Below are positions 32,151 to 42,206 of a stretch of DNA of 64,000 bases, one piece after another. Every line of letters begins with the position of its first letter. Position 1 is the stretch's first letter. Origin of the DNA: an uncultured Verrucomicrobia subdivision 3 bacterium (GTDB lineage: Bacteria > Verrucomicrobiota > Verrucomicrobiia > Limisphaerales > UBA8199). The translations under genes and the position numbers were made by a program. The notes under the pieces are model-generated. The model searched no databases. It was not told the origin of the DNA and was given only the letters and a program-made list of their open reading frames with translations. The stretch lies in assembly GCA_903913865.1 (NCBI GenBank), contig CAIWMU010000226.1:1-64000 (forward strand), read 5' to 3'.

Positions 32151-34355
32151 TCACTTCACCATGTGAACCAGAACCCGCAGCCGCTTGGCTTTGTAAGAAC
32201 CGGCGTTGCCGGAAAAGGTCCAGTCGGGGCTCCCCTTTGGCTGGTTCCCGATGCCTATATCCCCGCCGGGACCGGACTTCCAGTTGTTGACGGCAAAAAG
32301 GGTCTGTTTCGCTGCGGAATTATGCACCTGCATGCATCCATACCCCTCGAGAGGATCTGACGGCCCATCCCCGAAATCATAGGTCTGCGCACTGGCATTC
32401 GGCACATTGGCGACATTGTCGGGCCCATAATTATTCGGCCAGAACTCGATGTTGCCACCCCCAAGCCCTGTACCGGTCTTGATCCCTTTTACATTCGAGA
32501 TCACGGTCATGTTCTGGACCGGTTGCTGCCATTTGATGCCCGATTTCGCCGTGGGCACTCCCAGTTTGGAAGCGTCTTCCGTGAACGCGTCCATGGACAC
32601 ATAAAGATACTGGGAACTCTCCTCGGTATCCTGCAGCTCAAGGAAGTAGCCAACCCGGTCGAACTTTCCGTTCACGGCGGAACGGTTGTCCACGGCGTAG
32701 GGCACATCCGCCCCCATCTTCGATAGATCAGCATCCAGCAGCAGTTGGTATTGGCCGGACTCCGGCACATTCAACGTCAACAGGTCCCGCTTGGGAACGA
32801 TCCCGGCCCGGAACGCGGAAGCGGGCAGTCCGGCCCCGTTCATCAGATTGGGCTCCGCGAGCATGCTCCAGGCAAACCGCACGGCGACAGGGTTCTTGAC
32901 CTGCGGGGCCGAAAGCACCAGGGATGATCCATCAATCCGCGCCTCGGCCGGAACAAATCCCCCCACCTCCGCGTCAATGATCTCAAACCAATTCAGCGGC
33001 TTCCCATCCCTGCTGGCAAGACCGTCGCCCGATTCGAATGCAAGCCGCATCTTGTCCCCCTCGACCGTCATGGACCTGAACACAGGCCCTGAGCTGACCA
33101 CGCCAGGCTGGTTGTAGGTTCTTGCAAGAGCCATCAACGCCAGCCTCCGCCCCACCTCCTGCTTGTTTGCAGGGTGGATATCCTTCAGATCGCCAATATC
33201 GTTGATCACAGCCATCCCGACATTCGGGATCCTTGTGGCCGCCGTTTGTGCCTCCCAGAATTCAGCAATCACGTGGGGATTTCCACCGTAGGTGTAGGGG
33301 GCGATCTGCACAAAATAAAACGGGAATTGGCCCACGCCCCAGATCTTGCGCCATCCCTCAATCAAGGCCCGCATCCGTTCTGTATAGAGCATGCCCTCGC
33401 TGGAGTTGGATTCTCCCTGATACCAGATCGCCCCTTTCAGACCGAATGGGCACAGGGGATGGATCATGCCATTGAACAGCGCCGTGGACTGCTGCAATTC
33501 CCTGGGCGGCAGCAGCTCCGCCGGAAATACGGGCATCGGCGGCTCGATATCCTTGCGCTGCGCGGCCTCCCGGGCTGCTGCCAGCCATGCCTCAGTTTGT
33601 CCCAGAACATCTTTCAGCCGGCCTTGATGCGCCTCGGTGCGGGGGTCCCCCATCTGCACTTTTTGATATTCAGCCTTCAGTGCCTCAACCAGACCGAAGC
33701 CCTCGGGTGGAGTCCACGATTCGATCCGTGTGCCACCCCAGGTTGCATCAATCAACCCAATCGGAACTCCCAGTTTTGCATTCAACTCACGCCCGAAAAA
33801 ATACCCCGCAGCCGAAAACCCGCCCCATCCACTCTCCCCCACCGTGGCAGGGCTGCAAACCTTCCAGGCCCCCGCGAAGTTCGTCTGGGGCTGGGCGGTC
33901 CACCTGTTCTCCACCATCAGCAACCGGATTTCCGGGTGGTTGGCCTCTTCAATCTCCTTTTTCCCGTCCCGGACGGAGGCTATTCCCATCTCCATATTGC
34001 TCTGTCCGGAACAAAGCCAGACATCGCCCACCAGCACATTGGTGTATTCAATGGAACTGGAACCACTCACCGAGACAACATGCGTGCCACCCGTCTTCAT
34101 CGCCGGCAGTGCCACCCTCCACTCACCTTTTTCATTCGCCTTGGCGGTGCGGGACTCTGAATCGATCTTCACAGTCACCGTTTCTCCCGACTCCCCCCAA
34201 CCCCATACCGTGACAGGTTGCTCACGCTGCAGCACCATGTTGCTGCCGAACACATTCGGGAGTCGAATCGTTGCCCCGGCTTCATGAATCCCACCAGCGG
34301 CCATGCCGCAGGCGGCCATCATCACCCAAAGGTTTCTTGAGAGTTTGTTTCGCAT
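32151..34355 (-). CDS. Sialate O-acetylesterase (SASA/SGNH) with extra C-terminal domain
   Basis: FGSNMVLQREQPVTVWGW, GDVWLCSGQSNMEMG, GLIDATWGGTRIESW, GAIWYQGESNS. Confidence 0.92.
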   Translation of the reverse strand: MRNKLSRNLWVMMAACGMAAGGIHEAGATIRLPNVFGSNMVLQREQPVTVWGWGESGETVTVKIDSESRTAKANEKGEWRVALPAMKTGGTHVVSVSGSSSIEYTNVLVGDVWLCSGQSNMEMGIASVRDGKKEIEEANHPEIRLLMVENRWTAQPQTNFAGAWKVCSPATVGESGWGGFSAAGYFFGRELNAKLGVPIGLIDATWGGTRIESWTPPEGFGLVEALKAEYQKVQMGDPRTEAHQGRLKDVLGQTEAWLAAAREAAQRKDIEPPMPVFPAELLPPRELQQSTALFNGMIHPLCPFGLKGAIWYQGESNSSEGMLYTERMRALIEGWRKIWGVGQFPFYFVQIAPYTYGGNPHVIAEFWEAQTAATRIPNVGMAVINDIGDLKDIHPANKQEVGRRLALMALARTYNQPGVVSSGPVFRSMTVEGDKMRLAFESGDGLASRDGKPLNWFEIIDAEVGGFVPAEARIDGSSLVLSAPQVKNPVAVRFAWSMLAEPNLMNGAGLPASAFRAGIVPKRDLLTLNVPESGQYQLLLDADLSKMGADVPYAVDNRSAVNGKFDRVGYFLELQDTEESSQYLYVSMDAFTEDASKLGVPTAKSGIKWQQPVQNMTVISNVKGIKTGTGLGGGNIEFWPNNYGPDNVANVPNASAQTYDFGDGPSDPLEGYGCMQVHNSAAKQTLFAVNNWKSGPGGDIGIGNQPKGSPDWTFSGNAGSYKAKRLRVLVHMVK

Positions 34356-34614
34356 ATTTCGTTGAGAGTGCTTCTTGCGATTGTGATACCACGGGCACAG
34401 GCTTTCGGAAAGGGAGATTTGCAAGGAAGTTTCAAAACGCATTCCTTCTGAACATTCACCCTGCCAAACCGAGGAATGGTCATCCCCATCCAATTCCCGT
34501 AAACCGTTGCGGATCAACGGCAAATCCTGCAATTCCGCAAACCCTCGACAGGCGCGCCAGTGCGAAATCAACCGCCGGACTTGCATCGGGTGAATCGAAG
34601 GGGTAATCAAGCGT

Positions 34615-35286
34615 ATGCGCCAGTATCATATCCAGCCAGCCCCGGCTCCTTCGACTTCGCCCATCTGCAACTGGGCCGACCCATTCTGGACCCCGGCCTC
34701 GACGGGTGAAATCGCTGTGCACCGCCCCGAGGGCAGCAACCACCAGCCACGCACCCGGTTCAAGCTCTTACACTCCCCGGACGGTCTGCATGGTATCTTC
34801 ATCGTGCAGGACCAGTTCGTGCGCTGTGTGCGCACCGGATATTTTTCCGACGTCTGGAAGGACTCCTGCGTCGAATTCTTCGTCGAACCCAAACCGGGGG
34901 CCGGATACCTCAACTTCGAATTCAGCTGCGGAGGCTCCTTTCTGATCAGCCACATCACCGACCCTGAACGCACCCCGGAAGGCTTCAAGGCATTCACCAA
35001 GCTCCCCTGGGATCTCGGACGTCAGCTGGTGGTTGCTTCCACACTCCCTGCCCTGGTCGATCCGGAGGTTCCGGAGCCTCTGGAATGGCAGTTGGCATTT
35101 TACCTGCCATTTTCCCTCCTGACAGCCAGGGTGGGCCCCCTCAACATCCAGCCGGGTGCCATATGGCGGGGCAATCTTTACAAATGTGGTGATGAAACCT
35201 CCCATCCCCACTGGGTCAGTTGGAACGAAGTCGATGAGCTGAATTTCCACAAACCCGGGTGCTTTGGAACCCTTTTATTTGCCTGA
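34615..35286 (+). CDS. CBM9-like (carbohydrate-binding family 9-like) protein
   Basis: FKLLHSPDGLHGIFIVQDQFVRCVRTGYFSDVWKDSCVEFFVEPKPGAGYLNFEFSCGG. Confidence 0.8.
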   Translation: MRQYHIQPAPAPSTSPICNWADPFWTPASTGEIAVHRPEGSNHQPRTRFKLLHSPDGLHGIFIVQDQFVRCVRTGYFSDVWKDSCVEFFVEPKPGAGYLNFEFSCGGSFLISHITDPERTPEGFKAFTKLPWDLGRQLVVASTLPALVDPEVPEPLEWQLAFYLPFSLLTARVGPLNIQPGAIWRGNLYKCGDETSHPHWVSWNEVDELNFHKPGCFGTLLFA

Positions 35287-35353
35287 AATCGGTTGTGCTC
35301 CGGGGCCATTGCTTTTGCCGGGGCTTTCCCATAGGTTCGGGCAGACGAACTTT

Positions 35354-35596
35354 ATGAACCCGAAACTGCTCCTTAAAACCATTTTTCTGATGGCCGTACT
35401 CCTCCTGCTGGTGATCATGGGGATGAACAACCGCCACACCATCGAACTCTCACTGCCACCCATCTTCAAAAGCCAGCGGCTCCCGGCCGCATTCATGTAT
35501 TTTGGCTTTTTTGCCACGGGTGTGCTCTCCGGAACAGTCCTGACTGCCGGTGGTGGTGGAAAGCGCTCATCCGGCAAGTCAAAGCCGGACAAGTAG
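35354..35596 (+). CDS. Small LapA-like (DUF1049-like) two-TM membrane protein
   Basis: MNPKLLLKTIFLMAVLLLLVIMGMNNRHTIELSLPPIFKSQRLPAAFMYFGFFATGVLSGTVL. Confidence 0.6.
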   Translation: MNPKLLLKTIFLMAVLLLLVIMGMNNRHTIELSLPPIFKSQRLPAAFMYFGFFATGVLSGTVLTAGGGGKRSSGKSKPDK

Positions 35597-35658
35597 ATCC
35601 ATCAGAATTGCCACGCAAATCCGCACGAGCGACTCACTCCCGGAAGTCGTCTCCACAC

Positions 35659-35687
35659 CCTGCCCTTCCCACCCGGGATTGGGCAGG
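35659..35687. terminator. Nested GC hairpin downstream of the LapA-like gene (no clear T-tract)
   Basis: CCTGCCCttCCCacccGGGattGGGCAGG. Confidence 0.4.
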
Positions 35688-35796
35688 TCAGAGTCCACGA
35701 CCTACGCAATCCCAACCGTAAGGAGTAGGGTGATAATGATTTTCACCCCGATTTTTATTTACACGGGCCACTGTTTCGGCATTTTTCAAGCGCTTT

Positions 35797-36789
35797 ATGA
35801 CTTTGGAATCTAACAACAATACTCTTGGTCGGAAACGGGCGGGCTCTGCTGAGGCGGGCCAGGGAATCCCTTCCGCCATGATGGTGACGCTCGCCGCCGC
35901 ATTGGGAACTGTAGCCATGCCTGCGGTCGCCTCGGAAAACGTTCCCCAACGCCCCTTTGCTTATCTTGCCAACACCCCTTCCACGGGGCAGTTCATCGCC
36001 GGTCTTGTCTACGAAGAATCGGAGGCCTACCATATTCTCGCCCCACGCACACAGTATGATGTCAACCGCAAGGTCGGCGGAGAGAACTATGGAATTGATG
36101 CCACCCAGGGCTTTGTCACAGTCCAATATGGACTCTCGGAACGATGGTCCCTGGACCTCAGCGCGGGCGCAACAACGGTGGGATCGAGGTCCTTCTCCAA
36201 TGGGGCCGTGGACTCCACCACGGGCCTGATGGATGTCAGCTTCGGCGTTCGCTACGTCATTTGCACCGAGGATTCCTCAGGTGCTGACTGGAAGCCCACA
36301 TTGGTGTTCCGCGCCGGCGCCGTGCTCCCGGGCACCTACGACAAGGACTCCAACTTCGCCCCCGGGATGCGGTCCGCTGCCATCTCCCCGGAGTTCATCG
36401 CCAGAAAGCATTTCGGGTGGACCGGGCTGGGCGCCTACACCGACCTCCTCTACCGCTGGAACAAGACCATCGGCAATGATCAGTATATTGCCAGCGTCGG
36501 AATCTTTCAGGAGATCAAGAGCTGGGAATTGGATCTGGGCTACCGGCATGTGCAGTCGCTCGCGGGCGATGATATTCAATATGATCCGGCCAATCCCGCA
36601 GCAATCGCCTATCCGCGCAACGTCAGGGAGATCAACGATGCCATTGAGGCCGGGTTCTCCTACACGACCAGCAAACACCACCTGCGACTCGGATTCCACA
36701 CACGCACGATCGTTGACGGCTCGAACACCGACCGCAAATTCTGGATCGGTGCCTCGGTCGATCTCCCGCTGGGTCCCTGGACCAAGTGA
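35797..36789 (+). CDS. Predicted outer-membrane beta-barrel/transporter-like protein
   Basis: Signal-like AAALGTVAMPAVASE; alternating beta pattern; ends in FWIGASVDLPLGPWTK. Confidence 0.7.
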   Translation: MTLESNNNTLGRKRAGSAEAGQGIPSAMMVTLAAALGTVAMPAVASENVPQRPFAYLANTPSTGQFIAGLVYEESEAYHILAPRTQYDVNRKVGGENYGIDATQGFVTVQYGLSERWSLDLSAGATTVGSRSFSNGAVDSTTGLMDVSFGVRYVICTEDSSGADWKPTLVFRAGAVLPGTYDKDSNFAPGMRSAAISPEFIARKHFGWTGLGAYTDLLYRWNKTIGNDQYIASVGIFQEIKSWELDLGYRHVQSLAGDDIQYDPANPAAIAYPRNVREINDAIEAGFSYTTSKHHLRLGFHTRTIVDGSNTDRKFWIGASVDLPLGPWTK

Positions 36790-36830
36790 TGAAACCCCTC
36801 GCAGGTTGGAAAAATCCAGCCTGCGTTTGA

Positions 36831-37592
36831 TCAGGGGAGAAATTCGGTGAACCAGGGTTCCGGTTCCGCGCGAAACTCCCTCTCGCACCCCTGCCATGCA
36901 AACCTCAAACATCCTGCGTGCAAGGCATGGTGGGGCACAAGCAGAGCCGCACTCTGCGCCGCACTCAACCGCCCCTCCACAAGGGCGAGATAAATGGTCT
37001 CGTCCCCTCCATAAATCTTGTCTCCAACGATGGGATTTCCAAGATGGGCCAGATGGATGCGAATCTGATGCTTCCGCCCGGTGCGTGGACTCACACCAAC
37101 AAGTGTGAACGGTTTTGGGTCGTTTGAGCCGGGTATGCTTCTGAGAAACCGGTGCTTTACCACGAAATCGGTGCAGGCCGCCTTCCCATCCGCACGCACA
37201 CAATCCTTGATCGCAACAACGCTTTTCTCATCCTTCCCCAGCGGTGCATCGATGGTCCCTGAATCTGCAGCAACGCGCCCATGCACGATCGCAACGTATT
37301 CCTTTTGGACGGTGCGATTCTCGAACAGCCTCCGCAGTTCCCGGGCTGCCCCGGCCGTCTTGCCGATAAGGGTCACCCCACTCGTTTCACGGTCCAGACG
37401 ATTCACCAGCTGCGGTTGCTCGACGCTTTCAGGGGAAGCCCCGGGAATCAAACCCGACTGCAAATGGAGGCGCACCCGGCTGATGAGGCTCGAATAAACA
37501 TCCCCCTTTGTGGGATGGCACACCAAACCCGCCGGTTTCCTCACTACGAGCAACTCGCCATCCTCAAAAATCACGTCCAGCATCGGGTTCAT
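36831..37592 (-). CDS. RluA-family pseudouridine synthase
   Basis: VVRKPAGLVCHPTKG, VNRLDRETSGVTLIGKT, KEYVAIVHGRV, PRTGRKHQIRIHLAHLGNPIVGDKIYGG. Confidence 0.94.
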   Translation of the reverse strand: MNPMLDVIFEDGELLVVRKPAGLVCHPTKGDVYSSLISRVRLHLQSGLIPGASPESVEQPQLVNRLDRETSGVTLIGKTAGAARELRRLFENRTVQKEYVAIVHGRVAADSGTIDAPLGKDEKSVVAIKDCVRADGKAACTDFVVKHRFLRSIPGSNDPKPFTLVGVSPRTGRKHQIRIHLAHLGNPIVGDKIYGGDETIYLALVEGRLSAAQSAALLVPHHALHAGCLRFAWQGCEREFRAEPEPWFTEFLP

Positions 37593-37766
37593 GAGGAGAT
37601 TCCCATACGACGCGAAAAGACGACTGCTTTCGTCATCCCACGAACCGGAAGCCTCCGGACCTCCTCATCCAGAGGCACTGATAACGAACTGCTTTGGCTT
37701 GAATTAATCATTTCGCAGGGCCGAACGGTGGGCTAATGTGCGCCAGTCGCAGTCCTTTGACCAGAC

Positions 37767-40085
37767 ATGAGTGACACAGAGAATAAATCTGCAGCACCCG
37801 AGCCATGTCCCGCACCGGCTTCCCCCCTCCGGATGGGGATCGCAACCCTGCTGATCTCACTCCTGCTGGCTGCGGGAACCTTCCTTACCTATCTCCCCGC
37901 CCTGAAGTTCGATTTCGTCAACTATGACGACACCGATTACGTGACACAAAACCCCAATGTCACGTCGGGGCTCTCGACTACGAACCTCGTTTGGGCATTC
38001 ACCACCGGCCATGCCGGCAACTGGCATCCAATCACCTGGATCAGCCATCAGGCGGATGCCTCAGCCTTTGGCTTGAACCCCGGGGGGCACCACCTCACCA
38101 ATGTCCTGTTCCATACCGCAAATACACTTCTGCTGTTCCTCCTGCTCCGATCCCTGACAGGATCGCTCTGGCGCAGCATGCTCGTCGCGGCTCTCTTTGC
38201 TCTCCACCCGGCACATGTCGAATCAGTGGCTTGGATCTCTGAACGGAAGGATGTTCTCAGCGCCTTCTTTGGTCTTCTCACGCTCATGGCCTACGCGCGG
38301 GCGTCCCGCTTCATGGATACCAGGAGCACAACCCCCTCCCAAATTCAATGGCTCCACCGGTCCATTATTCCCCCCACGCTGTTCCTCGCCCTGGGGCTCA
38401 TGGCAAAGCCGATGCTCGTGACACTGCCCTTCGTCATGTTGCTGCTGGATTACTGGCCGCTTGACCGGCGGCGGACTCCCTGGAAACGGCTGATCCTGGA
38501 AAAGTGGCCCCTCTTCGGATTGATCACAGCATCTTCGGTGGTGACCTTCATCGTTCAGAAACAGGGCGGGGCCGTCCAAACCCTCAGAGATTTATCCCTC
38601 GCAGGCCGCCTGGAAAACGCCGTCATCTCCTACTCACGCTACCTCGCGAAAGCCTTCTGGCCCGCGAACCTCGCCACCCCTTATCCCCACCCGGGAACCT
38701 GGCCTTGGACACAAATCCTCTTCTCCTGCCTGATCCTCGTCTCCATAAGCCTCCTGGCATGGAGATACCGGCGCAGCCAACCCTCAATCATCGTCGGCTG
38801 GCTCTGGTTCCTGGGCATGCTCATACCGGTGCTCGGCCTCATCCAGGTAGGTGCGCAGTCCATGGCCGACCGCTACACCTACCTGCCCTACATCGGCATC
38901 TTCATCGCCCTCTGCTACACCAAAAGGGGTCAGTCCTCACTATTGACAGTGACCCCAACCTCAAGCAACCCGTCCCCCCTCCAATCCCCGCTCAACCTCA
39001 CACTCTGCGGGGTCGCCATAGTCGCTCTGGGCGCCCTGACACTCACTTCCAGACAACAACTGCGGGTCTGGCAGGACAGCGGAACCCTCTTCACCCACTC
39101 CATCTCCGTGACCCGCAGCAACTGGATTGCCTGGTATAACCTTGGCTGGCATCTGGACACGCATGGCCAGACCGAAGAAGCGGTCAAGTGCTACCGGAAG
39201 GCGCTGGAAATTGATCCCCTGTTCCCCGATCCCATTAACAATCTGGGCTGCGCTCTGGCCTCCCTCAAACGCTACGAAGAGGCGATTCCCTGCTTTGAGT
39301 CGGCCTTGAAACTCAAACCAACCTCCCTGGAGGTGCAGCTCAATATCGCGAATGCCCTGAAGGAACTGGGAAGAAACGATGAGGCAACCGCCCGCTACCG
39401 CCTTGTGCTTGGCAGTCGCCCCGATCACCCGGCAGCGTTGATGAACCTCGGCAGCCTGCTTTCCCGCCAGAACCAATTTGCCGAGGCGATCCCGATTCTT
39501 GAAAAATCGCTTGCAGCCAACCCATCTCAGCCGATTGTTCATTACAACCTCGCCAACGCTCTTGCAAAGATGCGTCGGATCCCCGAAGCCATCACCCATT
39601 ACGAGCGGGCTGTGGCGTTGAAGGATGACTACTCCGAAGCGCGGCATGATCTGGGGATCACCTATGCCCGGGCCGGCAGGCTTGAGGACGCGGCAAAAGT
39701 CCTGCGGGATGCCGTTGCTCGGGAACCTCGCAACGCCACCGTGCGCGTTGCATATGGTCGAGTCCTGGCGGCACAGCAGAAGACGGAATCCGCAGTCATC
39801 CTTTTCAAGGAAGCCGTTCAATTGGCTCCGGAGAACATCGAAGCCCACGCCAACCTCGGAACACTGCTGGCTATGCAGGGTGATCTGGAAGCTGCGGTGA
39901 CGCACCTGGGGACCGCACTGCGCGCCCGCCCTGATGATCCCGTGGCACAACTCAATCTCGCGAGAGCCTTGGCAGCCAGTGGAAAAAAGAGAGAGGCCAT
40001 CCCGCATCTTGAAGAAGTTCTGCGCCTTCGCCCGGGGCATCCCCAGGCCACAGAGGAACTCCGAAAACTTCAAGCCAGCCCATAG
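37767..40085 (+). CDS. Multi-TM (TMTC/O-mannosyltransferase-like) protein with C-terminal TPR repeats
   Basis: LPALKFDFVNYDDTDYVTQNPNV, NWHPITWISHQADASAFGLNPGGHHLTNVLFHTANTLLLF; ALHPAHVESVAWISERKDVLS; many TPR units. Confidence 0.9.
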   Translation: MSDTENKSAAPEPCPAPASPLRMGIATLLISLLLAAGTFLTYLPALKFDFVNYDDTDYVTQNPNVTSGLSTTNLVWAFTTGHAGNWHPITWISHQADASAFGLNPGGHHLTNVLFHTANTLLLFLLLRSLTGSLWRSMLVAALFALHPAHVESVAWISERKDVLSAFFGLLTLMAYARASRFMDTRSTTPSQIQWLHRSIIPPTLFLALGLMAKPMLVTLPFVMLLLDYWPLDRRRTPWKRLILEKWPLFGLITASSVVTFIVQKQGGAVQTLRDLSLAGRLENAVISYSRYLAKAFWPANLATPYPHPGTWPWTQILFSCLILVSISLLAWRYRRSQPSIIVGWLWFLGMLIPVLGLIQVGAQSMADRYTYLPYIGIFIALCYTKRGQSSLLTVTPTSSNPSPLQSPLNLTLCGVAIVALGALTLTSRQQLRVWQDSGTLFTHSISVTRSNWIAWYNLGWHLDTHGQTEEAVKCYRKALEIDPLFPDPINNLGCALASLKRYEEAIPCFESALKLKPTSLEVQLNIANALKELGRNDEATARYRLVLGSRPDHPAALMNLGSLLSRQNQFAEAIPILEKSLAANPSQPIVHYNLANALAKMRRIPEAITHYERAVALKDDYSEARHDLGITYARAGRLEDAAKVLRDAVAREPRNATVRVAYGRVLAAQQKTESAVILFKEAVQLAPENIEAHANLGTLLAMQGDLEAAVTHLGTALRARPDDPVAQLNLARALAASGKKREAIPHLEEVLRLRPGHPQATEELRKLQASP
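38926..38956. repeat. REP-like palindrome inside the TMTC/TPR CDS
   Basis: GGGGTCAGTCCTCACTATTGACAGTGACCCC; first 14 nt identical to the 4469 element. Confidence 0.7.
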
Positions 40086-40287
40086 ACCCTCCTGCAGGCA
40101 GCGATCGGTGTCACCCCCGGGGTTCGGGTTTTCGACCGCCGAATCGCAGACCGCACGTAAAGCAACCCGGTTTTTAGCTTTAGCCTTTTCCTGATATGGC
40201 CAAGGCGACTTGGATGGTTTTCACACTCACGAGCAATCACTCAACCATGTCACGAGTCGCGATTCCAGCCCCGATCACCATGAAAAT

Positions 40288-41337
40288 TCAGGATTTGGAA
40301 CCGAGCAGCTGGGCCCGGTATTCCGAGGGGGACTGCCCCAGAATCTTCTTGAACACTCTGTTGAAGTGGGTCAGTGACTGGAAGCCCACTTCAAAGGCAA
40401 TCTCACTCACCCGCAGGTTGGGATTCAGCAAAAGGTTCTTCGACTTCTCAATCCTTACCCGGGAAAGATAGTCAGTGAAATTGATCCCGGTGGACTTCTT
40501 GAACATCTTGCAGAAGTAAAACGTGCTGGTGTTCACCGCTTTTGCCACATGCCCGAGACGCAGGTTGTCGGTCTGATGCTCCTGAATATATTCCTTCGCC
40601 TTGGTGATGACAGGCGGCTCGGCATGATCGTGCTGAACGAGCACCTGGTTGCTCAGCATGGAAAGGTGCTGCGCGAAAATGCTCAACAATTTCACAACGG
40701 CCTCATGTTGTTTCGCAGGAACAACGCGGGTCGCAAAAAATGCCTGCCTCAGCACTTCCTTGTCCACATCCACACCCCACTCCGCAACCTGTTTTGCCGT
40801 CCGCTCAAACTGTTGCTGGGTCGGCTTCTTGCGGAAGATCTGTCCCGTTTGCAGGAACCCGATCAAGCGGTCGCCAAGCCTCACGGGAACCGCCGTGTCA
40901 CAGAGCCCGTTGGGACACCCTATTGTGTGGGCCTCATGAACCGCCGCCTCGGCCAGTTTGTCCTGAACCTGCAAACAGGTGGAGCACGCACGGCTCTTCC
41001 CCGCGATGATGGCGCAGAAAGGACCCTCGTTTCGTTTTCCATGGTGCGGCAATTGCCACGACTCCACCGGACGGAACGCCACAGGCAAACCGGTTGCCTC
41101 ACTGAATGCCCGCTCGTAATCCTGAAAAACCTTCGAAGTCACCAATGCCTCAACGAGGCTCTTATCCACTCCGGCAGCCTGCCCTTGAGGACGGGATTTG
41201 GAGGCCGCCGCCTTGGCCTGCCTTGAGGCAGCCACACCTGCATTCGTGCGGGACGGACTGGCAGAAAGCCCGGACACACTGGCAGCGCCGGCTTCCCCTC
41301 CGTTGCTCTGGCCCTGCCGTACAAATGTTGTTTGCAT
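40288..41337 (-). CDS. AraC-family regulator with PocR-type sensory domain
   Basis: C-term AKAVNTSTFYFCKMFKKSTGINFTDYLSRVRIEKSKNLLLNPNLRVSEIAFEVGFQSLTHFNRVFKKILGQSPSEYRAQ; N-term FCAIIAGKSRACSTCLQVQ...CPNGLCDTAVPV. Confidence 0.93.
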   Translation of the reverse strand: MQTTFVRQGQSNGGEAGAASVSGLSASPSRTNAGVAASRQAKAAASKSRPQGQAAGVDKSLVEALVTSKVFQDYERAFSEATGLPVAFRPVESWQLPHHGKRNEGPFCAIIAGKSRACSTCLQVQDKLAEAAVHEAHTIGCPNGLCDTAVPVRLGDRLIGFLQTGQIFRKKPTQQQFERTAKQVAEWGVDVDKEVLRQAFFATRVVPAKQHEAVVKLLSIFAQHLSMLSNQVLVQHDHAEPPVITKAKEYIQEHQTDNLRLGHVAKAVNTSTFYFCKMFKKSTGINFTDYLSRVRIEKSKNLLLNPNLRVSEIAFEVGFQSLTHFNRVFKKILGQSPSEYRAQLLGSKS

Positions 41338-41670
41338 ACGAGCAATTTACGAGAAGCGCCCCTCGCCAGCAACCGATAAAGACCCTGAGTGGCAAATAAA
41401 TCAATCCCAGATGTCACATAAGGATTCGGGAATTCACCGCGAAAAAGAGCGGAAGCACTATATGCACTAAACGGCTCTGCTGGAACGATTTACATCCAGT
41501 TTAAAAGCTGATTTACCCAAGGCAATCCGGTCAGGAATGCCGCGCAGCCTCCCGGATCAAAATCCGGACTGCAGGAAATTTTTAACCCTTCGCTGAATTT
41601 GTCATGCCATGAGCATTTTTTGCTCTGCTGTTCCGAATAAGCCAACCATATTTTGCCATCCCCACGCGGG

Positions 41671-41997
41671 TCACAAGCACCCCGCCACCGCAGGCGGCAC
41701 TTCAAACTTGTGACCGGCCACATACTCGTTCAGTATTATTTCCAGCCACTCGCGTGAGGCCCTGATTCCCCCGGGGGTGACAAACGCCCGCCCGCCATCC
41801 CTTGCCAACTCATAGCTGAGTGCCTCCACCACAACCGGGGTCACCTCCCCCTTCAAGCGGACCTCGACCCGGATTATCCTCCTCCCGCTGTCGATGTGCA
41901 GGGTTGTGACCTCGCCAAAACTGGCGATCTTGCGGTTGACCAATGCTCGCGCCGAGGCGGCCACCGCCTGATCTTTGAGTGCTCCGAAAATGCTCAT
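41671..41997 (-). CDS. Hypothetical protein (108 aa)
   Basis: MSIFGALKDQAVAASARALVNRKIASFGEVTTLHIDSGRRIIRVEVRLKGE; plausible composition, no family recognised. Confidence 0.6.
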   Translation of the reverse strand: MSIFGALKDQAVAASARALVNRKIASFGEVTTLHIDSGRRIIRVEVRLKGEVTPVVVEALSYELARDGGRAFVTPGGIRASREWLEIILNEYVAGHKFEVPPAVAGCL

Positions 41998-42206
41998 TCT
42001 GTGTGGCTCTCAGGGTCCCAAAACAAACATCAGGCCGCAACCTGCATCCCTTCAAGGAAACACGGATCGACCGGCGCCCTCAGAGCACCCGTTCCAGCTC
42101 CATCCGACCTGAGCAGTGTAACAGTGCACCTCAGACCATTTTCACGGTTCGCGCCGCGTTGACACTCCCAATCAGGCTGTGTAGTCTGAGGGCAGGTGAA
42201 GCGTAT

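Noticed and set aside
40196-40471. 91-aa + strand ORF at the 3' end of the AraC gene
   Set aside because: Largely antisense to the AraC DNA-binding domain.
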